Assembly (NCBI GenBank): GCA_963921935.1
Contig: OY998180.1
Span: 83,325,139-83,389,138 of the forward strand
Source of the DNA: Galeruca laticollis
Lineage: Eukaryota > Arthropoda > Insecta > Coleoptera > Chrysomelidae
Length of the DNA: 64,000 nucleotides
Reading direction: 5' to 3'
The position numbers were made by a program, and so were the translations under genes. Under the pieces are notes generated by a model. That model was not told the origin of the DNA and did no database searches. It saw nothing but the letters and a program-made list of their open reading frames with translations. Below, one piece after another: positions 33,713 through 44,390 of the stretch (its first letter is position 1; every line of letters starts with the position of its first letter).

Positions 33713-34771
33713 TTGAATATGAAACTTAATGACTTAAATGGAAGAATAGAAGAAGTAAACATGGAAACCTTAAATGAAATTAAGAAAATCAGAGATGAAA
33801 ACGAGCAATTTAGGAAACAAATTGCTGAGAAGAGAGTAGATATGGAAGAACAAAATAAGAATTTGAAAATAGACCAAGAAAACGGAGTTAAAATCAAAGA
33901 AGAATTTGAAAAACAGATAGATGAAATACAAGAATTAGATAAATGCATAGAAAAAAATTTATCTAGAACAATTCAAACAGAACCAAACAAACAAAAGAAG
34001 AAGATAATTGAAGAAATACGATTTATAAAAATACAAAGTTTAATGGAGATTAAAGAAGTTGAGAAGGAAATTGAAGAGATACAGGCTATCAAAGTACAAA
34101 AACAAACAAAAGATGATATGTTAGACATTGATTTACAGAACCTAGGAAGTAAAGAAGTGATGCAAATTTATGAAAAAAATATTTATTGGAAAATAAAAGA
34201 ATTAGATGGTAATACCGAAAAACAAATCATGATATATGATAAAAGAAATAATAATTATGATAGGGGGAAACAATTTAACGTAGAATTGGAGGAAATGAAT
34301 AAAATATTACAAGAAAATGTAAAAGGAATAGAAGAAACTACAAAACAAAATGCCGGACGAATAATTTATATAGAAAATATTGAAATAAGAGTGAAATGTG
34401 ACAGAAATATGAAAATAATTGATCAAAAAGTTTTTATTAATATAATTGGAAATGAAATAATAGGAATTGAGATTATGGTGGATAAGAAAATAATAAAAAA
34501 TAATTTCAATGATATAGAAGAATTTGAGATACAAATTGTAATGCATTTCTGGGAAGAAAATACAGAAACAAGAATATATGATGAAGATAATGAGATATGG
34601 GGCAATGAATTTAAAAAGAACATAGTGGAAAATTTAAAGAAATCTAGTAAACTAATATGGCAAAACGATTTTAAACAGAACATTATGAAAAATTTGAACA
34701 AATTTAGGAAAATCATAGAGAATCAAACAATAAGAGAAGAGAATAAGACGAAGTTTAGGAAAAGAAAATAA
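33713..34771 (+). CDS. Same-frame continuation: coiled coil plus degenerate second gag module, ~352 aa
   Basis: This stretch is in the same frame as the gag ORF, separated only by the TAG at 33707-33709. It starts with more coiled coil (LNEIKKIRDENEQFRKQ), then repeats the order of the gag: ENIEIRVKCDRNMKIIDQKV parallels the capsid start, IEEFEIQIVMHFWEE parallels EFEKQFFKYFWGE, and it ends in Lys/Asn-rich helices. It therefore arose by internal duplication. It could be read by stop readthrough, start internally, or be untranslated. No catalytic motif is present. Confidence 0.5.
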   Translation: MNMKLNDLNGRIEEVNMETLNEIKKIRDENEQFRKQIAEKRVDMEEQNKNLKIDQENGVKIKEEFEKQIDEIQELDKCIEKNLSRTIQTEPNKQKKKIIEEIRFIKIQSLMEIKEVEKEIEEIQAIKVQKQTKDDMLDIDLQNLGSKEVMQIYEKNIYWKIKELDGNTEKQIMIYDKRNNNYDRGKQFNVELEEMNKILQENVKGIEETTKQNAGRIIYIENIEIRVKCDRNMKIIDQKVFINIIGNEIIGIEIMVDKKIIKNNFNDIEEFEIQIVMHFWEENTETRIYDEDNEIWGNEFKKNIVENLKKSSKLIWQNDFKQNIMKNLNKFRKIIENQTIREENKTKFRKRK

Positions 34772-36032
34772 AATTGAATCATATGACAGGATTATAGGAA
34801 TGAAATCTAGAAAACGAAAAGTAATTGTACATGGTAAAGAATGAATATAAAAACAATATGTAAATAAAATATTTATGATTAACAAGTAATATTTAAAAAC
34901 ATATTTAAATAGAAATTATATAAACATGGATTGATAATAGAAGAAATGATAGACATGTTGATATGAATTATGGAAATGAAAATAGAAGTTACAGAAATAA
35001 AAAATGAATATATGGAAATGGAGATAAAATTTATGACAACAAGTATTGTGAAAATAGAAGAGATTTTAGAAACTTTGATAGAAGATATGATAATGAAAAT
35101 AGAAATGAAATTAAGCAACAAAATAGATGGACAGGATGAAATAATTACATTTATAGGAACAAACGGACGGAAGTTATATGAACTAGGCAAATATATGATA
35201 TAAAAGATTGAATTAAAGGGTGAAAAAGAAGTTGATATGTAACCATAATTGATGAAGAAGTTAGAAACAGACATAGTTATTGATGAATTGATGAAATATA
35301 AGGAAATAATTGATTTTGAATAGATAGATAGAATTAAATGGTAAAATAATTGAATTTGAGGAGGTAAATATGGAAGTATTGGCAATTGAAGAGGATAATA
35401 GGAAGTTATGGAATATTAGGAGGAATGGAATTATGGTAGAATTGGAGTTAATGAGTGGAAATAAGGAATATGGAGAGAAAGTGAAGAGTTTGATGATGAA
35501 ATATGAAGGATTGTATGAAAAAGAAATTAGAATGGTGAATAATTATGTGCGTGAGATAGAATAAATAGAAGATGTGAAAAGTAATGGTAATTGGTCAGAT
35601 TGTGAAGAAGAACATTATGAATTTATAAATGAATTGTTAAAGATGTATAACAAAAGAATTTCGAAGGAACTAAGGGTTGCTTAATTAAAATATGGATGTA
35701 ATAAAGGAGAAGAATACTGAGAAATGTTAAAGTAAAATCATAACCAGTTCCATGTAAGTTGTTTAGGCAGAGTAGAATAAAAGAGAGTTGAAATATTACA
35801 AATATTTGTATGTTACGTGAAATTTTAAGATAGATATGATATAGTTAATGAATTTTATGAAATTAGTAACAATAGTTTAATTTGATTAAAAGAAATTTTT
35901 TTTATTAGTTAATAATAATTTTCAGAACAGTACTAGTATACTGAAATAATAGGATAATATTAGGAAAATTTAAAGATGAAATTACAATGATATACAATAA
36001 TCGATTTATCATTCTTTTATTAGGGGGATTTA
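34772..36032 (+). other. Purine-rich decayed third copy of gag linker region
   Basis: Around 34925-35200 frames read RSYRNKK and NRNEIKQQNR, resembling the Arg/Asn-rich linker of the gag ORF. Several stops interrupt them. The rest up to the 3' LTR is A/G-rich without an ORF beyond 65 codons. Confidence 0.45.
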
Positions 36033-37590
36033 ATACACATCCTTTATTTGAAATCTAAAGAACAAGTAAAACATAAGGAAATTTATTTAATTTAGTTGTC
36101 ATACTCTCGATACACACTGTACTCTACGTAAATTCCTAAATTTGGAAAGATTCTGTAGAAATATCAAACATGACATTTCATAATTTCGATGACATTTGAG
36201 TAGAATATATCTAATGATAGATAGAACATAATAAGATTTGGAGAAAATATTTGAAATTGTAAAATATAGAGGTCTCTGCTAGCAAGATTGCAAATGTAAT
36301 AAAAGAATTTCAAAATCTCATTTGGTTATTGAAAATTATAGATTAGAAACTTTTTCAAAAACAAGAAAAATCGGTAACCAACAGAAAGGAGAATTATTTA
36401 TTTTGTAAAAATTTAGTCAGTAGCTTTTTATCCTTTGAAGACACAACATCAAAATAAGAGTTGTTCTCGAATGTTTTTGGTAGATTGCATAAATTGCATA
36501 TGATACAATCAGATAAATAACCTATATAATAAATTCAGTGCGTACATAATTCGGAAAAGAATTGTATCGTAAAAGTGTATGTGGTTCCAGTTTTTCTAAA
36601 TCGTATATATTTAGAAAGTTGCAGTATTCTAAATACGTTAGAATAAGTACGAGATTTCCTGATCCATTGGGTGAGTCCTCTCCAGTTTTAAATTTATTTC
36701 TCGAGAAATATCAGGCCTTAAATTCAATACAGTTTAAAGATGCATCTATAGATAAGAAAATTTGAAATATACCAAATTTATTGATACCTATCATTTACAA
36801 CATCAAGTGAATAGACCATTTTGAGCAGAAATTTCGGTATTTGACATTGATACACGTCAAGTGTAAATTATTATTTGAACGTTTGATAATAATTCATTAG
36901 GTTAAATTTTAGCATAGTTGTATTCTAATTTTAAGTTTTGTAGAGGTTACGACTGTTGTTCTCTTATCATAATTTCTGGGAATAACAATTTTGTTAATTT
37001 TGCGTATCTGATAGTATAATATATAATTTTGATTCTAACTACCTGTATTATTCATTCAGTATCCAATCTCATTGAACTTATTTTTTTTACATTCATAAAA
37101 TTTTCAATTTAATCAGTGACATTTGGTTGACATTTTTAGTGACAGTAAATTAGTACATGTGATAAAATAATGAAATGGCCTTGTATTATATTGAATTAAC
37201 AGTTATTTGAGAGTTTGATAATAGTGAAACATTTAATTTGGAAATATCTTAAAAAAACAAATAAATTTGAAGAATTAATTTTGAACAATTATGATCTCAC
37301 CCTGAGATAGGAGTAATAAGTTGATTGTAGATAAATTCATCTTTATATTAATATTTATTGGCGCCGGGCATATTTAATTTGACAATTACTGTCAAATTTG
37401 AAATTCAATACGTACTTAAGTGGTATGCACAATAATTGTCGCTGCGACAAGATAGTATAATTTATTTACATATCGTAGGGCAATTATATCTAAAGAATTG
37501 AAATATTCGTGGGAAATTATATTCAAAGGTTTGAAAATATAACAATTGTCACCCAACGTGGGACAATTACAATTATAACATTGAATATAT

Positions 37591-37592
<2 letters not shown>
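36033..37592 (+). repeat. 3' LTR
   Basis: The same length as the 5' LTR, with about ten substitutions. It runs directly into the TA microsatellite. Confidence 0.9.

Positions 37593-37653
<61 letters not shown>
37593..37653. repeat. (TA)n microsatellite, right half
   Basis: TA run of about 30 units that continues the repeat interrupted at 30504. The sequence beyond it (TAACCTTTGGAACGG) is ordinary flank up to 37872, with no ORF. Confidence 0.95.
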
Positions 37654-37872
37654 CCTTTGGAACGGAGGGTGATTTTGGCATCAGGGAACACCAAAACAAA
37701 AAACTGCATTGAAATTTTTCCGAAGTCGCGTCATGCTACTCTCTACAATAGCCCTTTTTCATTCTGAAATAAGCCTAAAATATAACGTGAGAAAAAATAA
37801 ATAAATAGAATATTCCTGCGCTTAAATCTACAAAATGACTTAAATACTATAGCTAATTAAAGTAATGATAAA

Positions 37873-38866
37873 TTAATTAACCGGCAAGGGGCAAAGTTTT
37901 ACCACAGAGCGTTGCATAACGCCATGGTTGGTTGTCAATGTAACCACACGAACCACATTGTCCCGTCCAGGGTGCACATCAATAACTCTGGCAAGTTCCC
38001 AATTCAGTGGAGGCGTTCGTTCATCTTTAATTAAAACTACACCACCTTTAACAATAGGAGGTGAAGGTTGGGTCCATTTATATCTCTCTTGGAGGGAATG
38101 AGTATATTCTTGCGACCAAAGCTTCCAAAAGTCACTCCGCATACGTTGCAGCAATTGCCATCGATTCAATCTATTTAAAGATAAATGCGTTAGATCTACC
38201 TCGGGAATAGGACTAGTGAGGGGTTCAAGAAATAGAAAGTGTCCCGGCGTAAGAGGTTGTAAATCATTTGGATCGCTACTAATCTCACACAACGGGCGTG
38301 AGTTCAAAAGTGCTTCGATCTGAGACAACAGGGTGTGGAATTCTTCAAAGAAGGATAGTATCTGAGTACCTAAGACTCTATAAAAATGAGTTTTAAATGA
38401 TTTTACTCCCGCCTCGGCGAGGCCATTAAAATGTGGACTACCTGGGGAGTTGAAATTCCAAGAAATGGACAATTTCTGCGCGATAGTTTTAGCCATGTCA
38501 AGGAGTTCATTATTATTAGCAACCATAAAATTTGTGCCTTGGTCGCTGATAATGGTGAGACATTTTCCACGCCGGGCGATAAAGCGTCTAATGGCGGCTA
38601 ATAAAGTTTCAGAACTTAAATCTGAAGTAGCTTCTAATGAATAGCCTTTGTGGATGTGCAAACAAAAACACAAACATAACCTTTGTTTTTGGACCTCTAT
38701 GTTTATTCATCGAAAGGGAAAATGGACCAGCAAAATCAATACAAACTGATGAAAAAGCCTTGACTTGAGAAACTCTTATAGAGGCATTATCTACATCCAA
38801 GCTTATTTGAAACTGAGATTGTAACCTTAAGCTATGAATAAAAAAGAGAGAATACGCTACAATTCG
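37873..38866 (-). pseudogene. Pao/BEL integrase core and C-terminal domain
   Basis: The first catalytic Asp is in SVCIDFAGPF, the second in IISDQGTNF and the Glu in FNGLAEAGVKSFK, so all three DDE positions remain. They are followed by the C-terminal chromodomain-like region typical of Pao (GHFLFLEPL, WQLLQRMRSDFWKLW, GGVVLIKDERTPPLNWELAR, VVTLTTNHG) and a stop at 37873. A frame change lies near 38670. The zinc-binding N-terminal domain is missing: the deletion junction joins it to RT at 38866. Confidence 0.82.
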
Positions 38867-38867
38867 C

Positions 38868-39521
38868 TTAATATTGGTGACTTACTTGAACTAAAAGAGC
38901 AGGATGATTACTTGCCCATTTGCTCAATTGAAAACAACCTCGTTGCATGAGCTGAATTAATTCAGATTGAAGTGAAATGGCTGAACTTAGATCATTGCTT
39001 CCAAGCAAGCCATCATCTATATAGAATTGATGATGAATCATTTTAGATGCTCGAGGAAAAGAATATTGCTCTTGTGTGGCCAATTCTTTCAAAGTCCGTA
39101 GAGCTAAAAACGGAGTACTCGAAATTCCGTAGACTACGGTTCGCAAAAAAATTCCTGGAGAGGATCAGTGGGCTTAAAGCGACAAAGAATTCTTTGATAA
39201 TTCCAGAACTGAGATTGTACGTTAATTTGTCTGTACAGTTGCTTTATATCGCAGACAAAAACATGAGAGAAAAATCGAAATCTTAAAAGTATTGTAGAAA
39301 TATCACGTTGAAGTTTTGGGCCAACTAAAAGTGTCATCACGCAAACTCGCATCGAACACAACTCGAATTCTGGAAATTATATGAGAACCTGAAAGTTGTT
39401 CTTTAAAGACGGCGTGATGGGGTATGTAATAAGCAGATGAAGATATATAGTCATTCAGTGGGACCGGAATCATATGTCCACTGTTAAGATAATCTTGCAT
39501 GGACTCACAGTATTTGATGTG
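38868..39521 (-). pseudogene. Pao/BEL reverse transcriptase, downstream part
   Basis: Three overlapping minus-strand frames carry the palm and fingers: SAYYIPHHAVFKE and RIRVVFDAS, then VCDIKQLYRQINV with the first catalytic Asp, then HHQFYIDDGLLGS, the YxDD-type box with Ile. It ends at the deletion after SKWASNHPALL. Two frameshifts separate the frames. Its upstream part is at 42013-42389, beyond the LINE. Confidence 0.8.
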
Positions 39522-39531
39522 TAATTCAAAC

Positions 39532-42002
39532 TTCTTCTTCTTCTTCTAGTGCCTATCCGGTCCGGATGTTGGCGATCATTCTGGCTATTATGATTTTATT
39601 TGCTGCTGCACGGAATAGTCCTGTAGTAGTTGTTGAAAACCATGTCCTGAGATTTTTGAGCCATGAATTTCTCCGTCGTCCTGGGCCACGTTTACTAGGG
39701 ATCTTCCCTTGCAAGATATTTTGTAATAGAGTGAACCTTTTCTCATTTCGCATTATATGACCGAAATATTCTAGCTTGCGGATCTTTATCGTTTTTATTA
39801 ATTCGGTGTCTTTCTGCATTTTTCTGCAGACCTCTACGTTGGACACATGGTCTGTCCATGAGATTCTTAATATTCTACGATAGAGCCACATTTCAAAGCT
39901 TTCGAGTTTTTTTGTTGTTGCGTCGGTCAAGGTCCATGATTCGACCCCGTACAGTAAGACGGAGAAAACGTAGCAGCGAAGGAGTCTTATTTTGGTAGTT
40001 AACGTCAGAGATCGACTTTTAAAAACTGATGCCATTTTGAGAAATACGGCCCTTGCTTTCTCTATTCTACAGCGGATTTCTTGTGAGTGGTCCCATTGGT
40101 CATTGAGTGTAGTTCCTAAATATGTGTATTTACCGACCCTCTCAATTTGTAGCTGATTTAGGGTGAGGTGCTCCTGTGGAATCTGACTTTTGCTGATTAC
40201 CATGTACTTCGTTTTGTTGACATTTATATCGAGACCGTATTCTAGACTAACTGAATACACTCTGTTCATTAGTTGTTGTAATCCATTGAGGTCTCCAGCC
40301 ATAATCACTGTATCGTCAGCGTATCTGATGTTGTTTAATCTTTTACCATTTAGTAATATTCCTTCATCTACGTCCTCGAGAGCCTCTCTAAATATGTATT
40401 CTGAATAAACATTAAATAATAGAGGGGACAATACGCATCCTTGCCTTACACCTCGTGCGATCTTTATGGCATCTGATTTTTCTCCTTCTACGGACACATA
40501 TGCTGACTGATCCCAATATAGTCTCGATATTATTTCCAAGTCTCTTCCATCGATCCCAACAGTATTTAATATTTCCACTAGTTTGTGATGTTGTACTCGA
40601 TCAAAAGCTTTACTGTAGTCTACAAAACAAGCATATACGTCGCAGTTGACGTCTCTACATCTCTGGAATAATACCTGTACACTGAATAGTGCCTCTCTAG
40701 TACCTACCGCATCTCGGAAACCGAATTGAGTTTCCGACATATAATCTTCACACTTTTTGTATATTCTTCTGTGAATAATTTTCAGGAATAGTTTCAATAG
40801 ATGACTCATGAGACTGATAGTTCTATGATCTTCGCATCTCTTTGCTCCTGGTTTCTTTGGTATTATAACAAATTCCGACAGTAGCCAATCTTTCGGTAGT
40901 TCGCCTTTTTCATAGATGAGATTGAACATCTCTGTTAGTTGTGTGATTCCAGATTCGTCGAAAAGTTTGAGAATTTCAGATCTAAAGTTGTCTGGTCCAG
41001 GAGCTCTTCCATCTTTCATTTGTTGCACCGCTGATTGCACTTCATCGACGGTGATGGCAGGACCTGATTTATCTATTATCTGTGGCCGCTGCGGTCTTGC
41101 ATCTTTAAATAGTTCTGAGATGTAGTTGCTCCATACCTTTATCTTGTCTTGTTTGTCTATTACTAGATTTCCTTGTTTGTCGGTCAGTTTACATATTGTT
41201 CTGGGCTTGATCAACCCAGCCGTTTCTTTAACCTTTTTATACATGTTAAAACTATCATACTTTTCCTGTAGGGCTTCTATTTCCTGGCAATCTTCTTGTA
41301 ATTTCTTTTCTTTGGCATCCTTGATTTTTCTTTGTATTTGCTTGTGAATTGCTGAATATGCGGGAGTATCTTTCATAAGTCGTCTTTGTTCCATCATATG
41401 TAGAATTTCGTCTGTCATCCATGTTTTTCTTTTGATGTTTTGATCTGATTTTAAATATTTTTCACTGACGCTTGTAGCAATGTTTTTTATTCTGTCTAAT
41501 TCAAATTTCACATCATTATTGATATTTGTTTCTTGCAGTTGTTCTGCTAAGTGATGTCTTACTTTTTCCTTCGTGTCCGGGTTTTTTAATTTTCGCATGT
41601 CATAACGGTCTTTCTTTGTTGTCTTCTTCACAGCTTTTAGTTTTAGCTTTAAGGTGCCAACTAATGGGTTATGGTCTGACATTATATCTGCCCCAGGATA
41701 TGTTTTAACAGATGTGAATGCGTTCTGGAATCTCTTATTTACTAACATATAATCAATTTGATTTCTGACTATATGTTCTTTAGAGTCTAGTGGTGATCTC
41801 CATGTGTATAACCTTCTTGGTGGTAGTTTAAAAAACGTATTAAGTATTGCCGCTTTTTTGTCTGCTGCGAATATTGCCAATCGATCGCCACGCTCGTTCC
41901 TTTCACCTAATCCATGAGGTTCAACATATTCTCCCTCACCTCCGTTGCCTATCTTCGCATTGAAATCGCCCATTATCACCGTTAGGTGGTGTTTGGGAAG
42001 TC
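39532..42002 (-). mobile_element. 5'-truncated RTE-type LINE inserted in the Pao element
   Basis: The insert is flanked by the 10-bp duplication TAATTCAAAC (39522-39531 and 42003-42012), as target-primed reverse transcription leaves. Its 3' end on the minus strand is a short GAA repeat. The 5' end starts within the endonuclease domain, so reverse transcription stopped early. The remaining 2.47 kb is almost entirely one open frame, suggesting a fairly recent event. Confidence 0.92.
39553..42000 (-). CDS. LINE ORF2 (endonuclease C-part, reverse transcriptase, C-terminal domain)
   Basis: The frame is open from the truncation point; the first ATG-led segment gives GDFNAKIGNGGEGEYV, the middle of the apurinic-like endonuclease, with SDHNPLVG near residue 100 as its catalytic His motif. 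The reverse transcriptase follows: GRAPGPDNFRSEILK, FVIIPKKPGAKRCEDHRTIS, FVDYSKAFDRVQHHKL with the first catalytic Asp, GVRQGCVLSPLLFN, and RYADDTVIMA. The C-terminal part has RRILRISWTDHVSNVEVCRK and a basic KRGPGRRRNSWL. The reading frame has no stop, but lacking the endonuclease N-terminus it cannot start a new insertion by itself. Confidence 0.9.
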   Translation of the reverse strand, partial: LPKHHLTVIMGDFNAKIGNGGEGEYVEPHGLGERNERGDRLAIFAADKKAAILNTFFKLPPRRLYTWRSPLDSKEHIVRNQIDYMLVNKRFQNAFTSVKTYPGADIMSDHNPLVGTLKLKLKAVKKTTKKDRYDMRKLKNPDTKEKVRHHLAEQLQETNINNDVKFELDRIKNIATSVSEKYLKSDQNIKRKTWMTDEILHMMEQRRLMKDTPAYSAIHKQIQRKIKDAKEKKLQEDCQEIEALQEKYDSFNMYKKVKETAGLIKPRTICKLTDKQGNLVIDKQDKIKVWSNYISELFKDARPQRPQIIDKSGPAITVDEVQSAVQQMKDGRAPGPDNFRSEILKLFDESGITQLTEMFNLIYEKGELPKDWLLSEFVIIPKKPGAKRCEDHRTISLMSHLLKLFLKIIHRRIYKKCEDYMSETQFGFRDAVGTREALFSVQVLFQRCRDVNCDVYACFVDYSKAFDRVQHHKLVEILNTVGIDGRDLEIISRLYWDQSAYVSVEGEKSDAIKIARGVRQGCVLSPLLFNVYSEYIFREALEDVDEGILLNGKRLNNIRYADDTVIMAGDLNGLQQLMNRVYSVSLEYGLDINVNKTKYMVISKSQIPQEHLTLNQLQIERVGKYTYLGTTLNDQWDHSQEIRCRIEKARAVFLKMASVFKSRSLTLTTKIRLLRCYVFSVLLYGVESWTLTDATTKKLESFEMWLYRRILRISWTDHVSNVEVCRKMQKDTELIKTIKIRKLEYFGHIMRNEKRFTLLQNILQGKIPSKRGPGRRRNSWLKNLRTWFSTTTTGLFRAAANKIIIARMIANIRTG

Positions 42003-42012
42003 TAATTCAAAC

Positions 42013-42738
42013 GATTTTAAAAATCTATTTTCTAGCATTGAAAATCTCTGATGAGCTTGTGTATACGTATCAATAAAATTGGGGAAAGATTGACGAAATG
42101 GCAGAGGTGCCGAAAATCGTCCAGAAGCTTCTCGAAAAGTGGAAGTCTTATAAATTTCTTCGCATTTCTTATCTTCTGGGGATGCTGGGAAAGTAGCTTT
42201 GACAACCTGTTCGACCTCCCAAAACCTTTGCAATTGTATATCAAGATTTATATCCAAAGATGCATGGCAACTTAAAGAATAATTGTTTGAGGAATTGGAG
42301 CAGTTTGTTCGTCCTTGAAGAATATAACCAAAAACAGTTTCTAAAGCGACAGGTTGATTCGGATTTCCAAAATTACGACCTGGTTTCAAAAGGTATTAAT
42401 TCAGCTCCAAGAATCATATCCAAGGGTCCGGGAACATGAAATTTACTATCCGCCAAGTTTAAATTGTGAGTATATGTCAATTCTGCAGGATTAATGAAGA
42501 CTTTCGGCTGGTCAGAGCAAACTTGAGGAATAATAATGGCTTCGAATGAGAAAACAGGATTTTCTTCGCCACATGGTTTAATGATACAATGTGCTGTGCC
42601 TCGATTTGTGAAGGTAGTCATTCCATTGAGGCCTTCAATGGGAACAGAACAATGTTTGCGAGAAAGCCCAATTGTTGTTATACATTTTTCGGATATAAAG
42701 TTAGCCATGGAGCCTGTGTCAAGTAAAACGCGGATTTT
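42013..42738 (-). pseudogene. Pao/BEL aspartic protease and RT upstream region
   Basis: Minus-strand 42708 down to 42373 encodes the DUF1758-type protease: the active site LLDTGS lies just upstream across a frame break near 42738, followed by MANFISEKC, IEGLNGMTT and PGPLDMILGAELIP. After a frame break near 42375 the linker to RT begins: VALETVFGYILQGRT and RFWEVEQVVKATF, stopping at the LINE insertion. In Pao elements the protease cuts the Gag-Pol precursor. Confidence 0.82.
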
Positions 42739-44065
42739 TTAAAAATTACCTCGAATGTCCTTAATCTGCACTTCACAAGTAGATAATAAAACCGTAGATT
42801 GTGGTAACGTTAAAGTATTTGTAATACAATGACCATTTGTAATTGAAGAGCTAGAATTGTCACTAGAAGTATTCGTGAGATTGTCAGAAGTGGAAATCGA
42901 ATTATTCATGTGATTAGAATTAGGAGAATTTTTTGGAGAATGTAACACAGTATGATCAGGAAATCGACAAATTTTACATCTTTGTGTGGATGAACACATT
43001 TTAATAGAATCAGGAGATGCTAAACAGTTAACGCATAACTGGTGCTGCTTAGCAAAAGAAAATTTTTCTTGTGGCATCTTGGCCAAAAATGATTGACATG
43101 TATACAGTGGGTGAGAAGAGGGGCATAAGATACATTTCAAGTTAAAGCGGTTTTGTTGTGTATTTGCAACAAAAGTTGATGTTGAAGGTTTATTACAATG
43201 TTTCGAGTTTGAAAACTTGTTTTTAGATTTATCTACATGGGTAGATGAAGTAGTAATAGAAAATTGCACCGATTCCAAAGCTATACAATTCATTTCTAAG
43301 AATGTTATTAACTGTCTGTAAGTAGGCAATTCTGAATTTAAACTATTTTCAAGTTCAAAATCAGTTCTAGTTTCAGGATCAAGTTTATTCATAAGCATAT
43401 TGAACAACAAAAAATCCCACTGATCAACTGGAAATATGAGAGCTCGAAAAGATGCTACATTTTCAGAAAAGGCATTTAGAAGTTTCCTTAGCTCATTAGA
43501 AGTAGACATTTGAATTGAAGCTACATTCGAAAGTTCATTGTAGTAGTGAGTAGCTAGAATTTGTTTGTTTTGGTATCGTTTCTCCAGCATTTCATATGCT
43601 ATAAGGTAATTTGCATCAGTAAAGGGAATACCCTTAATTGAAGCTAAGGGTTCTTTGTCTAGTGACGTAAGCAAATATTGAAATTTTTCAGCGTCGGACA
43701 AATCAGTATTGTTGTGGATAAGCGAATTGAACAGATCATAAAAGGAATACCAGTTTTTAAAATCTCCGACGAATGTAGGTAAATTAATTTTTGGAAGCTT
43801 TGCTACAAATCGTTGATGTGAAGAAGTTCTATTTAAATTGGTCACCGAATTATTGACTGAATCCGAGATTAAAAAAATCATGCTTAATAGGTCTAGCACC
43901 GTAAAATGCTTTATCTGCCGAACTACGCATTGGATCGTAGGTTACGAAATCATCATCACTAATTGGAGATATGACAGTATTATGGGCTGTTTGGAAGTCA
44001 TTATTAATAGCATCGAGCGTGCGATTTAAATTCGCTTTTGTTAATTTATCTGATGGAGGAGCCAT
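42739..44065 (-). pseudogene. Pao/BEL gag
   Basis: The start at 44063-44065 begins MAPPSDKLTKANLNRTLDA. A frameshift near 43870 leads to the DUF1759-type capsid region: LPKINLPTFVGDFKNWYSFY, FQYLLTSLDKEPLASIKGIP, YEMLEKRYQNKQILATHYY. Two zinc-knuckle-like cysteine groups follow (CILCPSSHPLYTC, CVNCLA, CKICRFPDH). The length of about 430 codons is normal for the family. Confidence 0.85.
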
Positions 44066-44390
44066 TACAAATATAAATAATTGTTGTGAAAAATTATAAA
44101 CAAACCAATATCGAAACACCTGCTTAAGGTTAATGTGGTTTTTGTATGCCAAGAAAAGTTAACTCGAAAAGGCAATTAAGAACTAGAAAATATACTTAAA
44201 TAATTATTTTCGAATAAAGCAATAAAATTCACCAACAAAGAATGAATAATTTACATTTAAATTTGATTTTAGCATTGATATTTAACGGGGAAATGATAAT
44301 TATAATAACATTTAGTGGAATAAACCAATACAGAACGTGAATAGTTTGACAAATAAAGGACTAAGGGAAGGGAATAAAAAAAGAGAATAT
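44066..44390. other. No gene; upstream flank of the Pao gag
   Basis: This is where a 5' LTR or leader would be expected, but no repeat of it exists on the other side of the element. No ORF. Confidence 0.5.

Larger units (their letters stand above)
30505..37592 (+). mobile_element. LTR retrotransposon, gag-only, non-autonomous (7.1 kb)
   Basis: Two direct LTRs of 1,560 bp (30505-32064, 36033-37592) differ at roughly ten positions, so the insertion is recent. Both flanks are TA microsatellite, which hides any target duplication. The internal 3.97 kb holds a gag-like ORF, a second same-frame ORF after a TAG codon and decayed copies of gag modules, but no protease, RT, RNase H or integrase. A purine-rich tract TTAGGGGGATTT at 36019-36030 precedes the 3' LTR. 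The coding strand is strongly purine-rich. It would need another element's polymerase to move. Confidence 0.9.
37873..44065 (-). mobile_element. Defective Pao/BEL retrotransposon, split by a LINE
   Basis: In minus-strand order: gag with zinc knuckles, aspartic protease, reverse transcriptase, then integrase, the BEL/Pao order. RNase H and the integrase N-terminus are deleted near 38866. Frame breaks occur near 43870, 42738 and 42375. A LINE is inserted in the RT region at 39532-42002. I found no matching LTRs: sequence outside 37873 and 44065 does not repeat. The element is dead. Confidence 0.88.

Noticed and set aside
33001..35385. Long minus-strand ORFs rich in Phe, Ile and Ser opposite the gag
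   Set aside because: They are shadows of the purine-rich coding strand.
37655..37872. 3' LTR of the Pao element
   Set aside because: No matching sequence is present upstream of the gag at 44066-44390.
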